From Dongia mobilis (lineage in GTDB: Bacteria; Pseudomonadota; Alphaproteobacteria; Dongiales; Dongiaceae): DNA of 64,000 nt. This document shows, piece by piece, positions 63,776 to 64,000 of this stretch. The translations under genes and the position numbers were made by a program. The notes under the pieces are model-generated. The model made no database searches and was not told where the DNA came from. It saw nothing but the letters and a program-made list of their open reading frames with translations. Positions within the stretch are counted from its first letter, which is position 1. Each line of letters opens with the position of its first letter. The stretch spans positions 62,001 through 126,000 of the forward strand of contig NZ_SNYW01000011.1 in NCBI RefSeq assembly GCF_004363235.1. The letters run 5' to 3'.

Positions 63776-64000
63776 CTATGCCGCGTTGCGGCGGCGTGCG
63801 CTGATTTCCTCGGCGGCCGCTTCGCGGGCGGCGCGGTCGGTCTCGATGACATCGCCGATGCTGCCCAGCCCACCCTGCGGCAGGCGGAGCAGAACCTTTT
63901 CGACCACGGCGGCAATGTCCGTGAAGCGGATTTCGCTGCCGAGGAAGGCCGCCACCGCCACTTCGTTGGCGGCGTTGAGAATGGTCGGCGCCCGACCACC
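63776..64000 (-). CDS. dxr: 1-deoxy-D-xylulose-5-phosphate reductoisomerase, C-terminal part
   Basis: The last 74 codons of Dxr, open to the window edge. GGRAPTILNAANEVAVAAFL is the typical start of the C-terminal helical domain, followed by IRFTDIAAVVEKVL. Dxr makes 2-C-methyl-D-erythritol 4-phosphate in the non-mevalonate isoprenoid pathway. The rest lies beyond base 64000. Confidence 0.92.
   Translation of the reverse strand, partial: GGRAPTILNAANEVAVAAFLGSEIRFTDIAAVVEKVLLRLPQGGLGSIGDVIETDRAAREAAAEEISARRRNAA

Overview
The window reads as chromosomal DNA of a high-GC alphaproteobacterium, most likely of the Rhodospirillales type. Supporting signs are the rluD-like/rpoH pair, hisZ-purA, dxr-rseP-bamA-ompH-fabZ, a DUF6476 gene, and ABC uptake systems and catabolic operons typical of soil or plant-associated alphaproteobacteria. 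I saw no phage genes, insertion sequences or CRISPR arrays. The genus cannot be fixed from sequence alone.

Layout. 1-1760 (minus): cobalt ECF transporter genes cbiM-cbiN-cbiQ behind a cobalamin riboswitch. 1757-2692: a diiron ferritin-like protein. 2844-11966 (minus): a GntR-controlled sugar or sugar-acid operon (regulator, ribose-type ABC importer with two permeases, lactonase, FAH-family enzyme, SDR dehydrogenase, beta-hydroxyacid dehydrogenase). 12200-13813: a ThDP-dependent 2-oxoacid decarboxylase/synthase. 14135-25566 (plus): a second sugar/polyol operon (importer, SorC regulator, aldo-keto reductase, GlpD-like dehydrogenase, LsrF/DhnA-type aldolase, FGGY kinase, GMC oxidoreductase). Its gene content recalls both the lsr (AI-2) and erythritol operons but matches neither.

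25604-31078 (minus): RND efflux pump, adaptor and LysR regulator. 31380-36279: quinone oxidoreductase, tRNA-Glu, threonine aldolase, DUF6476, RluD-like pseudouridine synthase, RpoH and its terminator. 36305-37612: a REP-like repeat, a collapsed MmeI-type methyltransferase remnant and an intact Mrr-type endonuclease, i.e. a decayed restriction island. 37626-41230 (minus): small membrane and secreted proteins and a membrane-anchored pseudokinase. 41387-46047: a serine hydrolase, a Crp/Fnr regulator, a large AT-rich dyad, a PAS histidine kinase and a globin-coupled chemoreceptor. 46064-46527: a frameshifted DUF992 gene. 46718-51935: an ammonia-lyase-fold protein without the MIO serine, an APH/P-loop kinase fusion, a LysE exporter and an MFS transporter. 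51948-59062: purA, hisZ, phzF-like, DUF1127, a MocR regulator with direct-repeat operators, azlCD and a PEP-mutase/isocitrate-lyase family enzyme. 59063-64000 (minus): the outer-membrane assembly cluster dxr-rseP-bamA-ompH-fabZ, which lacks lpxD and ends at fabZ without lpxA/lpxB.

The most promising undescribed system is the 14135-25566 operon: import, phosphorylation, FAD-dependent oxidation of a polyol phosphate and aldol cleavage can be joined into one route, but the substrate is unknown. Secondary points are the 2844-11966 operon (no obvious dehydratase), the MIO-less lyase homologue, the pseudokinase cluster, the regulatory dyad at 43173-43229 and the broken lpx gene order.
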